From the NCBI GenBank assembly GCA_024760905.1, contig CM045732.1:59572996-59636995 (forward strand): 64,000 bases of DNA, read 5' to 3'. Position numbers and translations under genes: made by a program. A model generated the notes under the pieces. It ran no database searches and was not told the origin of the DNA. It worked only from the letters and a program-made list of their open reading frames with translations. Of the stretch, positions 1-14,600 are shown in pieces. The first letter of the stretch is position 1; each line of letters opens with the position of its first letter. Origin of the DNA: Plotosus lineatus (taxonomy: Eukaryota > Chordata > Actinopteri > Siluriformes > Plotosidae).

Positions 1-582
1 TAACCGCCCATGTGTTCTGGGAGCAAAATCGGAGATTAAATTTATCAATTTTATTCTATCAGTCTCTGTAATGGTAAAATGAGGCGTTTACTGCCTGTAA
101 AAGTGAATTTACACAGTATTTCAAGACCCCCTGCCACTGGGGAATGTCTATAATGTTCATCAGTAACAACACATCTGATTGTTCTGCTGTGCTTTAAAAA
201 ACAGGAAAATATTTTGCTGTGTTCTCTTGGTAAATGTCCACAACCAATAAACAGTCAGAAACTGCTACAGCAAAACTATGCGATGCTCTGAATGAATGGA
301 GCCATGAGCCAAATATGGACCTATCAAAGTGATGACAAGTATTTTTCACCCGATTCTCCTGCTCACTAACTTACTACATTTAAAGACATTTCTGGCCATG
401 TGCTAAAGTTGACATTCATGTTGATTGGCTTGATTTTACTTCTGGGAAAATGTTTAAAGTAACAGCACCGGGAGGGAAAAGTAAGGGGTCTTTTTTTTTT
501 TTTAAATTTATGCTGTTTTCTGTTTATTTTCAGCTTTCATGTAAGTAGTTTGGTTGATACCACAAAATGAATAACTCAAATA
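1..582 (+). other. Intron sequence upstream of first exon
   Basis: This is AT-rich intron 5' of the first visible TTLL5 exon. I see only a short T run near 490-502. No exon with TTLL5 similarity, RNA gene or mobile element could be recognised here. Confidence 0.6.
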
Positions 583-1191
583 CAGTTGGCCCCCTACTTA
601 TGAAACCCCCTGGGTACGAAAATTCCGGGTTACGAAAAACATTTTCCTAAGTTTTCGTCCCCGGGATACGAAAACAACCTCCTCTTACGAAAAGCGCCAA
701 ATGCGCCATTCAAAATTCAATCACACCAATCAAAATTTCACACGATGCGCGAGTTGCTCTCTTATTGGCTGTCTCCCAACATCCTGCCCCGCTGGACTCC
801 CATTGGCTAGGAGGGATGGCACAGCTGAACTTTACCATACTTCCTGTACCCATACTTCCTGTTTGTCACACGCGTGAAGGAGAGTTGACTGTTGGCTTGT
901 TTTGAGATTGATCATGCAGTGTTATATTTCGTTATCACCGAAACCCCTCTACAACCGGGACGATATTGAACCAGAAGGAGACCTTAAAGCGGAAATACAG
1001 TGATGGAGGCGATTATTTCAGCACGATATTAACAGAGTGCTCCGTGGGAGAAGACCTCTGATCTCACAAGGAAGCAAGTTGATATCGAATGAGGACCTCT
1101 GATCTTTCAAACGTGTAGTGTAATTCCGCTTTAAAGAACACATCCTGTCCATTTAAACATTTAAATAGAATTGTTCCGTCAGCTGCCCGAG

Positions 1192-1282
<91 letters not shown>

Positions 1283-1284
1283 AG

Positions 1285-1336
<52 letters not shown>

Positions 1337-1654
1337 TGAGAGAGAGAGAGAGAGAGAGATGGAGACAGAAGGAGGCTTAACTCTTTAGTTTTTAGTTTAG
1401 TTTTTTTAAGTTGTTTAATTCAGTAAATGTTTAATAAATGTGGTGCATGTGAGCAAAACACAGCTCATCTGGACCTCCGATCCCTCAAGGAATCAAGTTA
1501 AAGTTGAATTTGGACCTCCGATCTGTCAAGCAGGGAATGCGCTTTGAATTCCCCGTCTTAAAATGCTCTGGCATCCTGCTTGTGGGCGTGGCCCGCAGTG
1601 CCACAATAAACATTTAATGTGTCTACAATATACATTTAATGCGTACTGTATTGT

Positions 1655-1697
<43 letters not shown>

Positions 1698-2013
1698 CGA
1701 GAGAGATAGAGAGAGACAGGTGTGTGTGTGTATGTATGTATGTGTGTGTTTGTGTGTTCATAAAGAATGTTTAATAATGGTTTAATTAATAAGTATTTTA
1801 ATAAAATGGTTTAATATGTTAATAAAATGTTTAAATGGTTTAATATATAATTTTCTTTTACTTTTAACACATATTTCATACAAAAGTGGTGTACTTTTAT
1901 CATTTTTAAAGGGATTATGGGGTAGTCTTGGGAGCCTTGGAACGAATCAGGCGTTTTACATGTAAAATGCACCCTCTACTTACGAAATTCCCGGGTAAGT
2001 AAGGGGCCGACTG
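583..2013 (+). mobile_element. Family-C pogo/Tigger-like element, full length
   Basis: The ends are inverted repeats (CAGTTGGCCCCCTACTTA at left; TAAGTAAGGGGCCGACTG at right), flanked by TA on both sides, the target of Tc1/mariner-pogo elements. The interior repeats motifs like TACGAAATTCCCGGG. Near 948-1005 the + strand reads like the [15 protein letters not shown] segment of a Tigger transposase N-terminus, badly decayed. Two GT/GA microsatellites (1194-1360 and 1652-1750) have expanded inside. A stretch near 1865-1975 is shared with family B, so the two families are related. Confidence 0.8.
1194..1360. repeat. (GT)n(GA)n microsatellite
   Basis: Long alternating GT tracts are broken by two GA blocks, all inside the family-C element. 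The apparent open frame of alternating Cys/Val and Arg/Glu is a by-product of the dinucleotide repeat and not a gene. Confidence 0.95.
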
Positions 2014-2489
2014 TACCAGTAAAACGCTTTTATTGTTCTGTCATTATTCATGTTTTCCACCTCGATGGTAATAAGCACTTACCATTCCACTCCACTGGTT
2101 GCATTTTAAGGAGCCCACCAACTCCAATTTTTTAAGCTCCCTGGCGCTTATCACGTCGAATACGGTATATGTTATAAAGATCTATATCATTGTACTGTAT
2201 TGTCTTTCACAATGTTTTTACACTATCCTTGCCTTCCTCAGTATCTTTAAATTGTAGTACGTCACTGCAAAATATTGCAAACTGTGTTGTGACTGAATAC
2301 TAGTGAAATAATTTTATTGCATTAACTGATTATTTTATAGAACAAGACATCTTGAAAAAAGTTAGTTTCAGTCTAGAAATGGGTTTAATAGTTTTATATT
2401 ATTTAAACTTGCCAAGGTGCCATTTTTACAGTGCAAGACTAAAGATTTTATTGGTAAAGGATTAATCGGATAACATTTTTTGCCTCCAG
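2014..2489 (+). other. Intron remnant before first exon
   Basis: This is plain AT-rich intron between the family-C element and the first TTLL5 exon. It contains the polypyrimidine tract and acceptor at its 3' end (TTTTTTGCCTCCAG). Nothing else is recognised. Confidence 0.6.
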
Positions 2490-2575
2490 GGTTTGTGTGC
2501 CAGGACCCTCTGCTAAAGCAGATGCCTTCAGATAAGACTGGATTTGATCCAGCTGTGAAGAACCACAGAACACAG
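2490..2575 (+). CDS. ttll5: TTLL5 exon (GFVCQDP block)
   Basis: This 86-bp exon starts in phase 1 (gg completes a Gly codon) after a TTTTTTGCCTCCAG acceptor and ends ..CACAG|GTAGG. It encodes a FVCQDP segment followed by about 20 variable residues. In vertebrate TTLL5 the GFVCQDP string sits just C-terminal to the catalytic ligase core, in or next to the microtubule-binding region. It is the first coding exon in the window, so everything N-terminal is missing here. Confidence 0.9.
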
Positions 2576-5500
2576 GTAGGCATAGAAGCTTGTAAATTAC
2601 AAAGACATTCCTTCCAATGAAGTCAATCAACTCAAAACCAAACATGAATGTTGCATCTTGTTTATGTTTTCTCGTAAATTTACATTGATGACGACTGCTT
2701 GCAATTATTGATACAAGAAATGTGTAAAACTTTATGCTGCTGTTGAATTTGGAAAACTGCTTTAATCTGTTTGAGATGAGCTTTTGTCACAAATTTGTTT
2801 CATACTAGTTTGCACATGTCACAGAATATTTATCAGAACTGGGTTTTTTTTTAATGTTTTCTTTAATCAGAGCATGTTAAATAAGGTCAAAATTGTGCAG
2901 TTATTGACATTATGTTTTGAATTCACTGTGAAGGAATGTAATGTCTTATACTGCACTATAGTGAATTATGTCTACTGTTATTGACAACTATCTTTTGACA
3001 TGATAGGGCTATGATATGTACAGTTAATGTTTTAGCAACACTCAATTCAGACATTTGTGTTCCACTTCCATAACCATGCAAATAGTTAAGTTAATTGTGT
3101 TCCAGTACGACGAAGAATATTTGTAGATGTGTGTGGTTGTGGCCCAAACCATTCAGTGTTGCATGACTGATAATGGTGTATAATTTGGTTTCCTACTATT
3201 CTTTTTAACTTTCTGATTCATATCTTGGAATATGTAGTCCATAACTATTATGGTTGGCGGGGGGGGGTTACCGCTGACATTTATGCTCTTGATGACCACA
3301 GTTGTATTGCTGTATTGTTGATGTATAATGCTGCTTTTTCTCAATTCTTATTGCCCCCTAGCACCATTTCTTCACACAGACCGCCTCTGCCAAATCCAGA
3401 GTGGTAGGTCTACCGCCTCTTATTTTAAAACAATGAACTTGTATTATTATTATTATTATTTTTTTTTTTTTTTTTACACACTTAAGGTTTCATCACAGGC
3501 TATCCTGCATAATAGAATATTATAGCAGAATCGGCTGTAGGGACCAATTCTCAGACTACCATGAATGGAAATTTATTTTCCACCTTGTTTCCATTGATGT
3601 CGTCACTTATTTTGCTTGTCAGTGGTTACAATAGCATTTTGCAATGGGATATTTATTCATTACAACAAATATCCTTCATTTTTGTTTAATAAAGAACTAA
3701 TGAGGGGAAAAGCTAGGAGGCAACTTTTAACCAGATACTTAAATAAATATGGCTCATACATTATAGTATATTCATTTAAGCATTCATTTTTGTCTGCTGA
3801 ATGCTCTAAGGCTATGTACCTTGCTTTTACTTACTCAGTGTGAAAGTAGATTTTAAAAAACTATATTCATATGACGCAAAGCAGTTTCTTACCAAATGCT
3901 TTAACTATGCAGTAATCAACTAACCATTATTAGTTGGTACATTATCAGTGTATACTACTTTGAGTTTTCATTTCTTTTTTTGTTTTATTTAATTTTATTG
4001 TTGTTATATACACAGATCCCTCGATACTTCGCGCTTCAATTCATAACGGCTTCAGTGCATCACGTTTTTTTTTTTTTTTTTTTTAAATATCCATCGAATT
4101 AAAGAATAAGGAAATTTAGGAAGAATATGGGAAAAAGTTAAAGAAAATGCCACAAAACAAGACCAATTATGCAGAAAGAAACCAAACAAACCCTAAACAA
4201 AAAACAACCCATCAAAACTACTTACATTTATATGTGAGGTGCGCATCTACGAGCGTGCACGCGCATCTGTGTGCGCGCGTGTCTGTATGTGTGTGTGTTT
4301 ATATTTTATTTACATCTTATGCATTATTTTTGAATGTTTAATTGTTATTATAATCATTTATAGCATTGAATATGTATTTATTGGTATTATATACACATAT
4401 ACATGTACGTATACGTCAATCGGGGGGGGGGGGGGGGTGATCCTACTTGGCGGAAGTTGGTGGTCGTGGGGGGATCTCGGTCCCAATGAACGAAAATTGA
4501 GTGATCCCTGTAATTTAATTCATAATTTTTGCCTGTTTTTATCTTTTTATAAAGAGATGCTAAACGGTGTCTCATTTTTTTCTGACCGTAACAACAAAGG
4601 CCTTAAGTAAAATAAAGTTGTCTTAAGTAAAATAAAAAGTGGCATTTATTTACAAGTGACTGGTTACTGTACATATGTGATGTGCATGTGATTATTGCCA
4701 TAAAATGCCAAATAACCAACCAATCAATAACCCAGGAAGTATTCTTCTGACAGTCTCTGTTTTGGGGCCATTTAATAATTTGGTGTTTTAACCGTGCAGC
4801 AGTCTTACGAGGCACTACATGGTTGTCTCTGGGTCTGTGTTCTGCTTTACTTGATTAACTCTTGATGCTCTAAAAGTCCAAAACTGCTCGGGCACATATA
4901 ACATTATCCCCTTGTTATTTAAGAGGAAAAATGCAGACACACAATTCATGTCAGATCCTGACTCCTGCTGATTTTGATTACTCCATCCAAAGCCCAGGCA
5001 AAGCGGTCACACTACCCTGACAGCACTTACCATTAACAGGGGAGGTTAAAGAGAAATGCCAGTCAAGAATGCCAGAGGACATGAAACATGTTAAAATATG
5101 TTATTTAAAATGTATTAAATAGCTAACATATTTAACTAAACTCGAAAGAGGAGCATTTATATATATAATATGTATGCATGTATGTACATATGTATATTAT
5201 ATAAACCCTCCTACAGTACTGTGACTTTCCTAAAACATTACTTCTGTGGGTGTGACATTAAAACAACAACAGTCTTGTTTAGGTGAACTATCTTAAATGT
5301 CAAGCTCTATCAGTTAAAAGAAAAATGCAGTATAGGTATGGTAATTATTTATGGTGCTGAAAACATATCACAGCAGTGCCATACAATTTCTTGTCTACGT
5401 TATTTTTTTTTTTTTTGAAAAGACATTTTATGTCTACATGTAAAATGAATAAAGTCTCGGCTCTTCCTTTATCCAGTGTCAGAGACCCCAGTCTGCTAAT

Positions 5501-6037
5501 AAGATTGAGGAGCTGCAGGAGAAACAGGGAGGCAGGCATGTGGACACACTGGACTTGACTGCAGACGAGGTAATTCTGCAGTGGTTATAAAAGATTCATA
5601 ATTTGATTTGACTCAGTAAGTGATTGAATGCCTCTGCCTTTTTATTATTAGATCAATATTTACATTTTAAAACTTTTAAATAGATTACAGACCAGGGTGT
5701 CTACCCTTGTGTTCGTCATTGTCTAAGTTGTGTTCATGAATTGTTTTGGGCAGTTGAAGGTCTTGAGGAGGACACAGGAAGAGCATGAGAGGAGAGGTGG
5801 CTTCATCCGGATTTTCCCCACACCAAAAACTTGGGAGCTGTACAGGTTGGAGAAGCCAAAGGCTCTTGGCAAGATGATGTGTTGAAAATTTTATAATTTT
5901 TTAAAACTCAAGTAAATAAAATACTATTGAAATATCTATTAATTCCGGAATTTTGCTGCCCAAAACATACAAACAAAAGGAGGTTCATCCTTCAGGTTTT
6001 ATTCCGTTGACCTTCTCTGTACACCCTTTTAAATATA

Positions 6038-6068
<31 letters not shown>

Positions 6069-6650
6069 AATTTTGACAATGCTTTTCAAAGTACATTCAA
6101 ATATTTTCTGAAAAATACTTAATCAATTTTATTATTCTTCCTGTCTGTGTGTATTCCTGTCTTAGTAATTATCTGGAATACAAGACATCCATGAACTCCA
6201 TGTTGGCGAATAAACTTTTCCATGAAAGGTGAGCTTTTCACTGTGGTTGGGAACAGTTTTAAGGGGAAATGTAGAATTTTTGTTGATATTTTGTCTGTGG
6301 ATGAATTGGTGTGGAGTGACATAGAACAGTGCATTACAATACACTAGTATGGCTAGCTTGTCTGCCTCACACCAAGAACGTCTTATTAAAAAGCTCCACA
6401 GCTCGGCTAGACCATTTTTGCATGAGTTGCCCAATCACATGCATATCAGGCTAAATAGCTGTTCCAATATGGCCCAAGGTATAAGGTTGTGTGGGTCTGT
6501 TGGCCATGGGATTGACTGACAAGCTGTTCAGGGTGTACTCTTCCTTCGCCCAGTAACAACTGATATGGGCTGCAGCCTCTAGCTACTCTTGTTTTTTTTT
6601 TTTTTTATCATCTTGGGTGACAGTCTGACTTGGGTTGTGTCTTATAAAAT

Positions 6651-6703
<53 letters not shown>

Positions 6704-9700
6704 GGGGGTGTTAAAGAAAACATTCATTATATGCCAGAAATGTTGTGAACAAATGACTATCACATCCATATGTGTTTTTTTTTCTATTCCAGATTTCATA
6801 GTTGCTTTTATTTATTAAATTTTTATTTATTTTTTTATCCTGTTTACCTCCACATTTCAAGGAAGGCTTCCCATGAAATTTTGGCATGTAACTGTTACAG
6901 TTCAGTCACAAGAGCATTAGGGAGGTCAGGTGAGGAAGTCTGGGGTGTGGTCAGTGTTTCATTTCATCCCAAGATTTTTAGTGTGGTTGAGGTTTAGATT
7001 GCTTGAAAATTTTCCACAGTGACCTTAGCAAGCCATGAGTCTTGTTTTATGCGTTGGGACCTAGTAGTGCTGGAACAGGTTTTTGCATTATAGTTCCAGT
7101 AAATGAAATGTTAGAGTATAAAAAGTAAATGTTATGCTTTATGTTCTTTCAACTTTGCTGAAGTTTGAGGAAGAACGATATAGTGATGGGATTGTCAGGT
7201 GCTCAGTAACTTTGCTCCATCTTGATGACAGTAACAAATAATCATTGATACAAGGTTAAGTATGTTTTTTCTTTTTCATAATAAAATTAATTATTGTTTA
7301 TTCTTTAGGTCACGAAAAACTTCTTGGGTCACACAATTCAGGTAGACATCTTTATATCAAAATCTTTGACAGACTTTGTACCCCACACGGTTAGTCTATT
7401 TGTGATAATGTTTGTATTCCTGCATTTGTTAAACAGTGCAGTGTTTATGGCGAACACAATAAAATAGTACAGGGATCCCTCGCTACTTCACGCTTCAAAT
7501 AATGTGGCTTCACTGCATCGCTTTTTTTTTTTTTTTTTATATAAATATTCATCGAATTAAAAAATAACGAAATTAAGGAAGAATAGGGGGAAAAAGTTAA
7601 GGAAAATGCTGAAAAACAAGGCCAATTATGCAAAAATAAAAACCCAGACCAACAAAAATAAACAACCCAAAACTCCCTTCAAAAATACTTACATTTTTAT
7701 ATAAGGCACGCATCTGAGTGTGTGCACACGCATCTGTGTGCATGCGCGCACACAGATGCGCGTGCACAATCTCATATGCGCACCTTACATAAAAAATGTG
7801 TGTGTATTTATATTTTATTTACATCTTATGCATTATTTTTGAATGTTTAATTGTTGTTCTAAGCATTTATAGCGTTGAATATGTATTTATTGATGTTATC
7901 TACACATATACATGTTCGTATCTGTCAGTTGGGGAGCTTGATCCTACTTCGTGGAATCTGATAGTCGCAGGGGGGCTCAGTCCCAATTAACCACGGAGAG
8001 TGAGGGATCCCTGTATACGTTACTTCTTCTTCTTCTTCCTCTTTTCCTTTCGGCTGTTCCCTTCAGGGGTCGCCACAGCACGTCATCTACCTCCATCTCA
8101 CCCTGTCCTCTACATCATCTTCGCTTCTATATGTGCTATATGTATCTCCCTGTATATGTTACATATATACATATATTGTAGTTTTATCCAGTTTAGTATG
8201 CTTTTCTTCCATAGGACTAGATTAAAGGGTAATGTGGCAATAGAAGAGGAGGCCTATAAAACCTGTCATGCATTACAGTATGAGAGCAAATTGCTCTCTC
8301 TCGAAGCCCGAAGATACAAGAAAAGACAAATGATGAGTCGTGTCACTTCTCGGAAAAGGAAAACTGGTAAAACTCAATAAAACACACACAACATGAAAAC
8401 GGTTACACTATTTAATGTACGTTTACCTTCACTGAAGCATTTATGTATTTTCCTTGCTTTCTGCAGGTCGAAGGCCTTTACCATCATTAGCATTCAGCAG
8501 TGAAAATGAGGAAGCTGATGAGAGAGAAAAGCGAGGACCACAGGGAAAGCAGGAACACACAATGTCTCTGCCACACAACCCCCCTCAACCCCTGTTGAAG
8601 ACGCATCAAACTGAAGAACATGTTCCAGTTCGAGTCAGCAAACCCAAAGTGGATATGCTTCATATTCTCCAGCAGGGATGGTGTCTCAGGTCGGTGTGAA
8701 CATTAATGGTGATTGTGTTCTCAGCTTAACTTCAGAGGTTTTTTAAATTGTTTGTTTTGAATTTGAGGACGAAAAAGTTGTTGCTTCCAGTAAGTAAAGT
8801 TCTCTTAGTACTGTGGCTTATCAGGTAAAATATTAAAAAAGAAAAAAAAGAAGAAAAAAAAGAAACTTTTACTGAACTGGAGACCTGGCATGAGCAAAAA
8901 TGCTGTTAATTCCAATATCAGAATGAGAGTAACAAGTAATCACAGCTGTTCTGATACTCAGTATAACAGTAAAACTGAACTTTCGAACAAAAGTTTGAGA
9001 AACAATAAATTATTATTGGCAGTTTAGCAAAAATATGGATAAAGATTTAATTTTTTTTTCACCACTTATACATTATAAACTTGTAAAAATATTTTCCAAA
9101 AAGCTCCAACTGGATAGTGTTGTCAACAAGCAGACCAAGGTGTTGTAAGGGTTTCAATGTGACAAACTATTGCAAGAATTGGAAGTGTGTGGAGTGAAAA
9201 CAGACAAGCAGAGTAATACAAACAGTGAACTTTCAGCACTCTTGGAACTCTTCTTGTCCAATCAAATTAGTTAACCACAAGTAATGTTGTATATGTTTGC
9301 TATGAGGCATAGCGGTATTGCTATTACCTAAGGCAAAGCTCCCTTATTACTGGGAGGAATTCATGCCAATATCCTCATTACAAAGTTCTTGCTGTGAAAA
9401 CCTCTACTCCCAAAGATGAGACAATGTTTGTTTACTCTAGTATAACCCTTCCCTTTTGCACTGGATCAGATTCAGTTCAATTATATGTTTATAAAATGGT
9501 AATAATACAGTGATGAAATAGAATCATTTTCAGTTTATGTGATGAAGACACCAAGTTAAATTAAAGATATGGTGAAGGTCTTGTTCCGTGGCACAGTGGC
9601 GTAGTTTGCATATTGTCTCTGTGTTCGTATGGGTTTCGTCCAGGTACTCCCACAGTCCAAAGACATACACATTCGGCTAATTGACCTGAGGTTTGAGTGT

Positions 9701-11607
9701 GAACGGGTGTTTGTGTTGCCCTGTGATGATGTTGCGAGATGTTTCCCGCCTTCACTCAGTCACGGCTGAGATGGGTTCCAGCCTCACCATGACCTGAGTA
9801 GGACTAATCGGTTTGGTGAGTGAGGAGAAGATCTTATTGATCTGTTTCACTGAAGAATATGGACCAGCAGAGTATTTTGCTTGCATTTGTTCTCACTTTA
9901 CTCAAAGTGTGTGATTTTTTTTTTTCAGGGGCTTTATTATTTATAGGTTTCACCCTGACACACACACCAACTTGTACCCACATATGAATTTGTTCAGTAC
10001 ATGTAGCTTTGTAGTAAATCACCAACTTGACTCTCTCTCTTTTTACTGGCCTCTCTGCAAGCACACAATAGCTAAAAATAAACTGCTGGTAATCAGACAC
10101 AGGTGAGACTTCTCACATTACCTGCTTTTAAAAAAAAAATCCTGACTCTTCTCCATCTCTAGCTGAGGTTAAGTCATGCCCTTGCCTGCACAAATACAGT
10201 TTGTGGTTTTCTCATTTTCCTATTGCAGGGTGAGTGATTGACAGAACATCACAAATCTCTTTCAATTAATCAGTAAAGGTATTGTAACATAAATAAAGAG
10301 GAATTACACTACAGATAAATGCGTGGAACATTCACACCCACACACACGTTTTATTGCTTTTGTGATGAACTTCCATTGGCATCATTATTGCTGTAAGTAA
10401 TTAATGCGTCTACTCCTAAACGCGACCCTACCATTAACCCCAGTATCCAAAAAGAAATAGTTTGGCTTGCTTACAAAAGCTAAAACTTCCCTACAATTTT
10501 TTTTGTTTTCTGACTGCGCTGAGTGTCTTGTTCATGCAGCGCATCTTCTTTTGCATGACTCCTCATTGTCTCCCTCATGCATACAGGAAGTGGATCCTTC
10601 ATCAGCCAGCAAATCATGCCGGTCAACCTTGACCTTTGTGGCTGCAATTGGCTGTCTGATTGGTGGAGTCAGACTTCTTTCCTTTGTTTAACATTTATCA
10701 GGAACTTGGAAAGGCTTAACACACCTTCACTACTTCATGTTATGCAAGTGCTCTACAAAAAATATTTAAACTTGTTCTTTTTAATACAGTGACATTAATG
10801 AATATTGCATACTCTTGTCAAAAGTGTAACAAAGACACCACTCTCTGCTTGGCTTATAAAGCCCATCACAATTTGTAATTTGAGCAGGGAATTATAATGG
10901 CAAGTCTGAGTTTGTTAAAATTCCTCTGTGCTTGCCAGGCCCGAGAAAGGAGACCTGGGCAATTACAATACAGTATATCATTGTTTGTGTTTGACAGCTT
11001 TTTCCAAAACATTTTCCAAACATTGTAGTCCCACTGCTCACTCCAGGTTCTTCTAGTACATCTAAACAGTTTATCAGCCATACAAAATAATTTAAGACAT
11101 TCTTTTTCTTGAAATATTGCCCATACAAATATTTTGTTGCATTGACACATATTGCTTTGCATGACTTCAGCTGTACCAATCCAACAAATAAGAGAATTAT
11201 AAAGATGGTCATGGGCCAAAATATGCTTGATGTACATTGAGAATTTGTTTTGATAACCTCTATAGGGTTCAGGTTTCAGATGTGCATAAAAAGCCTTTTA
11301 AGTTTTGTTTGTTTGTTTATTTGTATTCAGTTCTTGAAAAAAAACTTTTTATTTTCTTAATCTATGTCTATCTGCTGTACATATGTACCTATTCCCCTGT
11401 TTGTGTAATCACACAAAGTGTTTTATGATCTTAACCTTTCTACCCATCTGTTATTTTTGTCTTCTGTGCTATCCTGTTATTTTGTGCAGTAAAGTTCAGG
11501 CACGCACAACCTTCTCCTCTTATCTCCATCGGGTCCATACGAGACTGCTTGTAGAAAGCAGAACAAACGGTACCCCTGCCTGGCTGCAAAAGGATACTGA
11601 CCAGATG

Positions 11608-11694
<87 letters not shown>

Positions 11695-14600
11695 CACAGT
11701 GGTATCACACCTTACAAAATTAATCTGTTCCAGAGCCTTTTTCGTAACCTGGATTTTTCGTAAGTAGAACTTGTACTTGTAAAACGCATGATTTGTTCCA
11801 AGGCCCCCAATACTACCTTTTAAAAAATATAAAAGCATACCTTTTAAGGTACGTACTTCGTGTTGATCATGTCTTCTTATCAGAGTTATAATCTTACAAA
11901 TGTTTATGCGAGGTTAAAAGCTTGAGCCAAAAAATAAAGTTACAATGAGCACACTCGAAAAAAATCCATGAAACTGCTCAAGGGAACTGCGTCATCCCTC
12001 CTAGCCAATGGGAGGCCAGCGGGGTGGGATGTTGGGAGATAGCCAATTAAAGGGAGCTGCGTCATCCCTTTAGCCAATATGAGGCCAGCGGGGTGGGATG
12101 TTGGGAGATAGTCAATGGAGAGCAACTAGTGCATTGTTTGAATGTCGTGTTTTAATGTTTGAATGGCATGTTTGGCGTATTTCGTAAGGAGAACTTGTTT
12201 CATATGCAGAGTTTTTTGGAAAATTTTGGAAAATGTTTTTCGTAACCTGGATTTCTCGTTTGCTGGGCCTATCATAAGGTGAGGTACCACTGTATATAGG
12301 GATCCCTCACTTTCCGCGGTTAATTGGGACCGAGATCCCCACGCGACCACTGAATTCCCCAAAGTAGGATCAACCTCCCCCGACTGATGTATACGTACAT
12401 GTATCTGTGTGTATATCAATAAATACATATTCAATGCTGTAAATGCTTATAATAACAATTAAACATTAAAAAATAAAGCATAAGATGTAAGTACAATATA
12501 AATACACACTCATAGAGACACGCACGCACGCAGATGCGCACTTAACAAAAATGTAACTAGTTTTGATGGGAGGGTTAGGGTTGTTTTGTGTTTGCTTAGG
12601 GTTTTTTTTTTTTTACATAATTGGCCTTGTTTTTGCTGCATTTTCCTTAACTTGTTCCCCTATTATTACTCAATTTCCTTATTTTTTAATTCTATGAATA
12701 TTTAACCTGTCCTTTAACCCGTAATACTTAGCCTGTCCATCACCGTAGCAAACAAGAAGGGGCTGAGAGCTGACCCTTGATGCAGTCCCACCTCCACCTT
12801 GAACTTTTCTATCACACCGACAGCACACCTCACCACTATCTTACATCTCTCATACATGTCCTGCACCACTCTAACATACTTCTCTGCCACTCCAGACTTC
12901 CTCATACAATACCACAGTTCTTCTCTCGGCACCCTGTCATATGCTTTCACCAGATCCACAAAGGCACAATGCAGCTCCCTCTGACCTTCTCTGTACTTCT
13001 CTATTAACATCCTCAAAGCAAACATTGCATCTGTGGTGCTCTGTCTTGGCATGAAATCAAACTGTTGTTCACAAATGCTGACCTCTGCCCTTAGTCTAGC
13101 TTCCACTATTCTCTCCCATAACTTCATCAGGTGGCTCATCAACTTTATCCCTCTGTAGTTGCCACAACTCTGCACGTCTCCCTTGTTCTTAAAATTGGGC
13201 ACCAGCACACTTCGCCTCCATTCCTCCGGCATCTGCTCACTTTCTAAGACCTTGTTGAATATTCTTGTCAGAAAATCTACTGCTACCTCGCCTAGATACC
13301 TCTACCAGTGTGTCATCAGGACCAACTGCCTTTCCACTCTTCATCCTCTTCAATACCCTTCTCACTTCACACTTACTAATCTTTGCTACTTCCTGGTTCT
13401 CAATGGTCACCTCTTCTACTCTTCTTTCTCTCTCTCATTTTCCTCATTCATCAGCTCTTCAAAGTACTCTTTCCATCTTCCCAGCACACTTCTGTCATCA
13501 GTCAATATGTTTCCCTCTCTGTCCTTTATCAATCTAACTTGCTGCACGTCCTTCTCATCTCTATCTCTGTGCTGTGCCAACCTGTATAGATCAGGTTCTC
13601 CCTCCTTACTGTCCAATCTATCATACAAGTCATCATGCACCCTCTGTTTGGCCTTTGACACCACTACCTTCTCCTTATGCTGTCTCCCTGTACTCCTGTT
13701 TACTCTCTTCGGTCCTCTCCATGTCCTACTTCTTAGCTAACCTCTTCCTTTGTACACACTCCTGCACTTCCTCATTCCACCACCAAGTCTCCTTATCTAC
13801 TTTCCTTCCAGAGGACACACAAAGTACTCTCCTACCTGTCTCCCTGATCACATTGGCTGTGGTTGTCCAGTCATCTGGAAGCACTTCCTGACCACCCAAA
13901 GCCTGTTTCAACTCCTCCTTGAAGACAACACAACACTTCCTTTTTCAGATTCCACCACTTTGTCTTCTGCTCTGCCTTCGCCTTTTTCACCTTCCTCACC
14001 ATCAGCGTCATTCTGCACACCACCACCGTATGTTGTTTGGCAACACTCTCACCCACTCCTACTTTGCAGTCCCCGACTTCCTTCAAATTACATCGCCTAC
14101 ACAAGATGTAGTAGTCTACCTGTGTGCTCCTACCTCCGCTTTCATAAGTCACCCAATGTTCCTGTCTCTTCTGGAAGAAAGTATTCATCACAGCCATTTC
14201 CATCGTTTTTGCAAAATTGATCAACATCTGTCCTTCTGTGTTCCTGTCCTGGATACCAAACATGTCCATTGAAGTCTGCCCCAATGACCACTCTTTCACC
14301 TCTGGGGGTACTCTGCATCACTTCATCTAACTCACTCGAGACTCTCTCCTTCTCTTCTAGTTTACATCCTGCCTGTGGGGCATAAGCACTAACAACATTG
14401 AACATCACGCCTTCAATTTCTAACTTGAGACTCATCACTCTGTCCGACACGCTTTTCACTTCTAGAACATTCCTGACAAACCCCTCCTTCAAGATGACTC
14501 CTATTCAATTTCTCTTCCCATCCACAGCATGATAAAACAGCTTAAAACCTGCTCCTAAGTTTGTAGCCTTGCTACCTTTCCACCTGGTCTTCTGAACACA

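Noticed and set aside
1194..1388. Open frame of alternating Cys/Val then Arg/Glu
   Set aside because: It is translation of a GT/GA microsatellite; the same holds for frames near 6608, 11520, 26480, 47758, 50777 and 58656.
10866..11237. Two overlapping minus-strand open frames of 123 and 106 codons
   Set aside because: No recognisable motif, no splice support and AT-rich intron composition; frames of this size are expected by chance in 64 kb.
13159..13740. 193-codon + strand open frame
   Set aside because: Antisense to the LINE reverse transcriptase and endonuclease linker; composition (Ser/Leu/Phe) is typical of such shadows.
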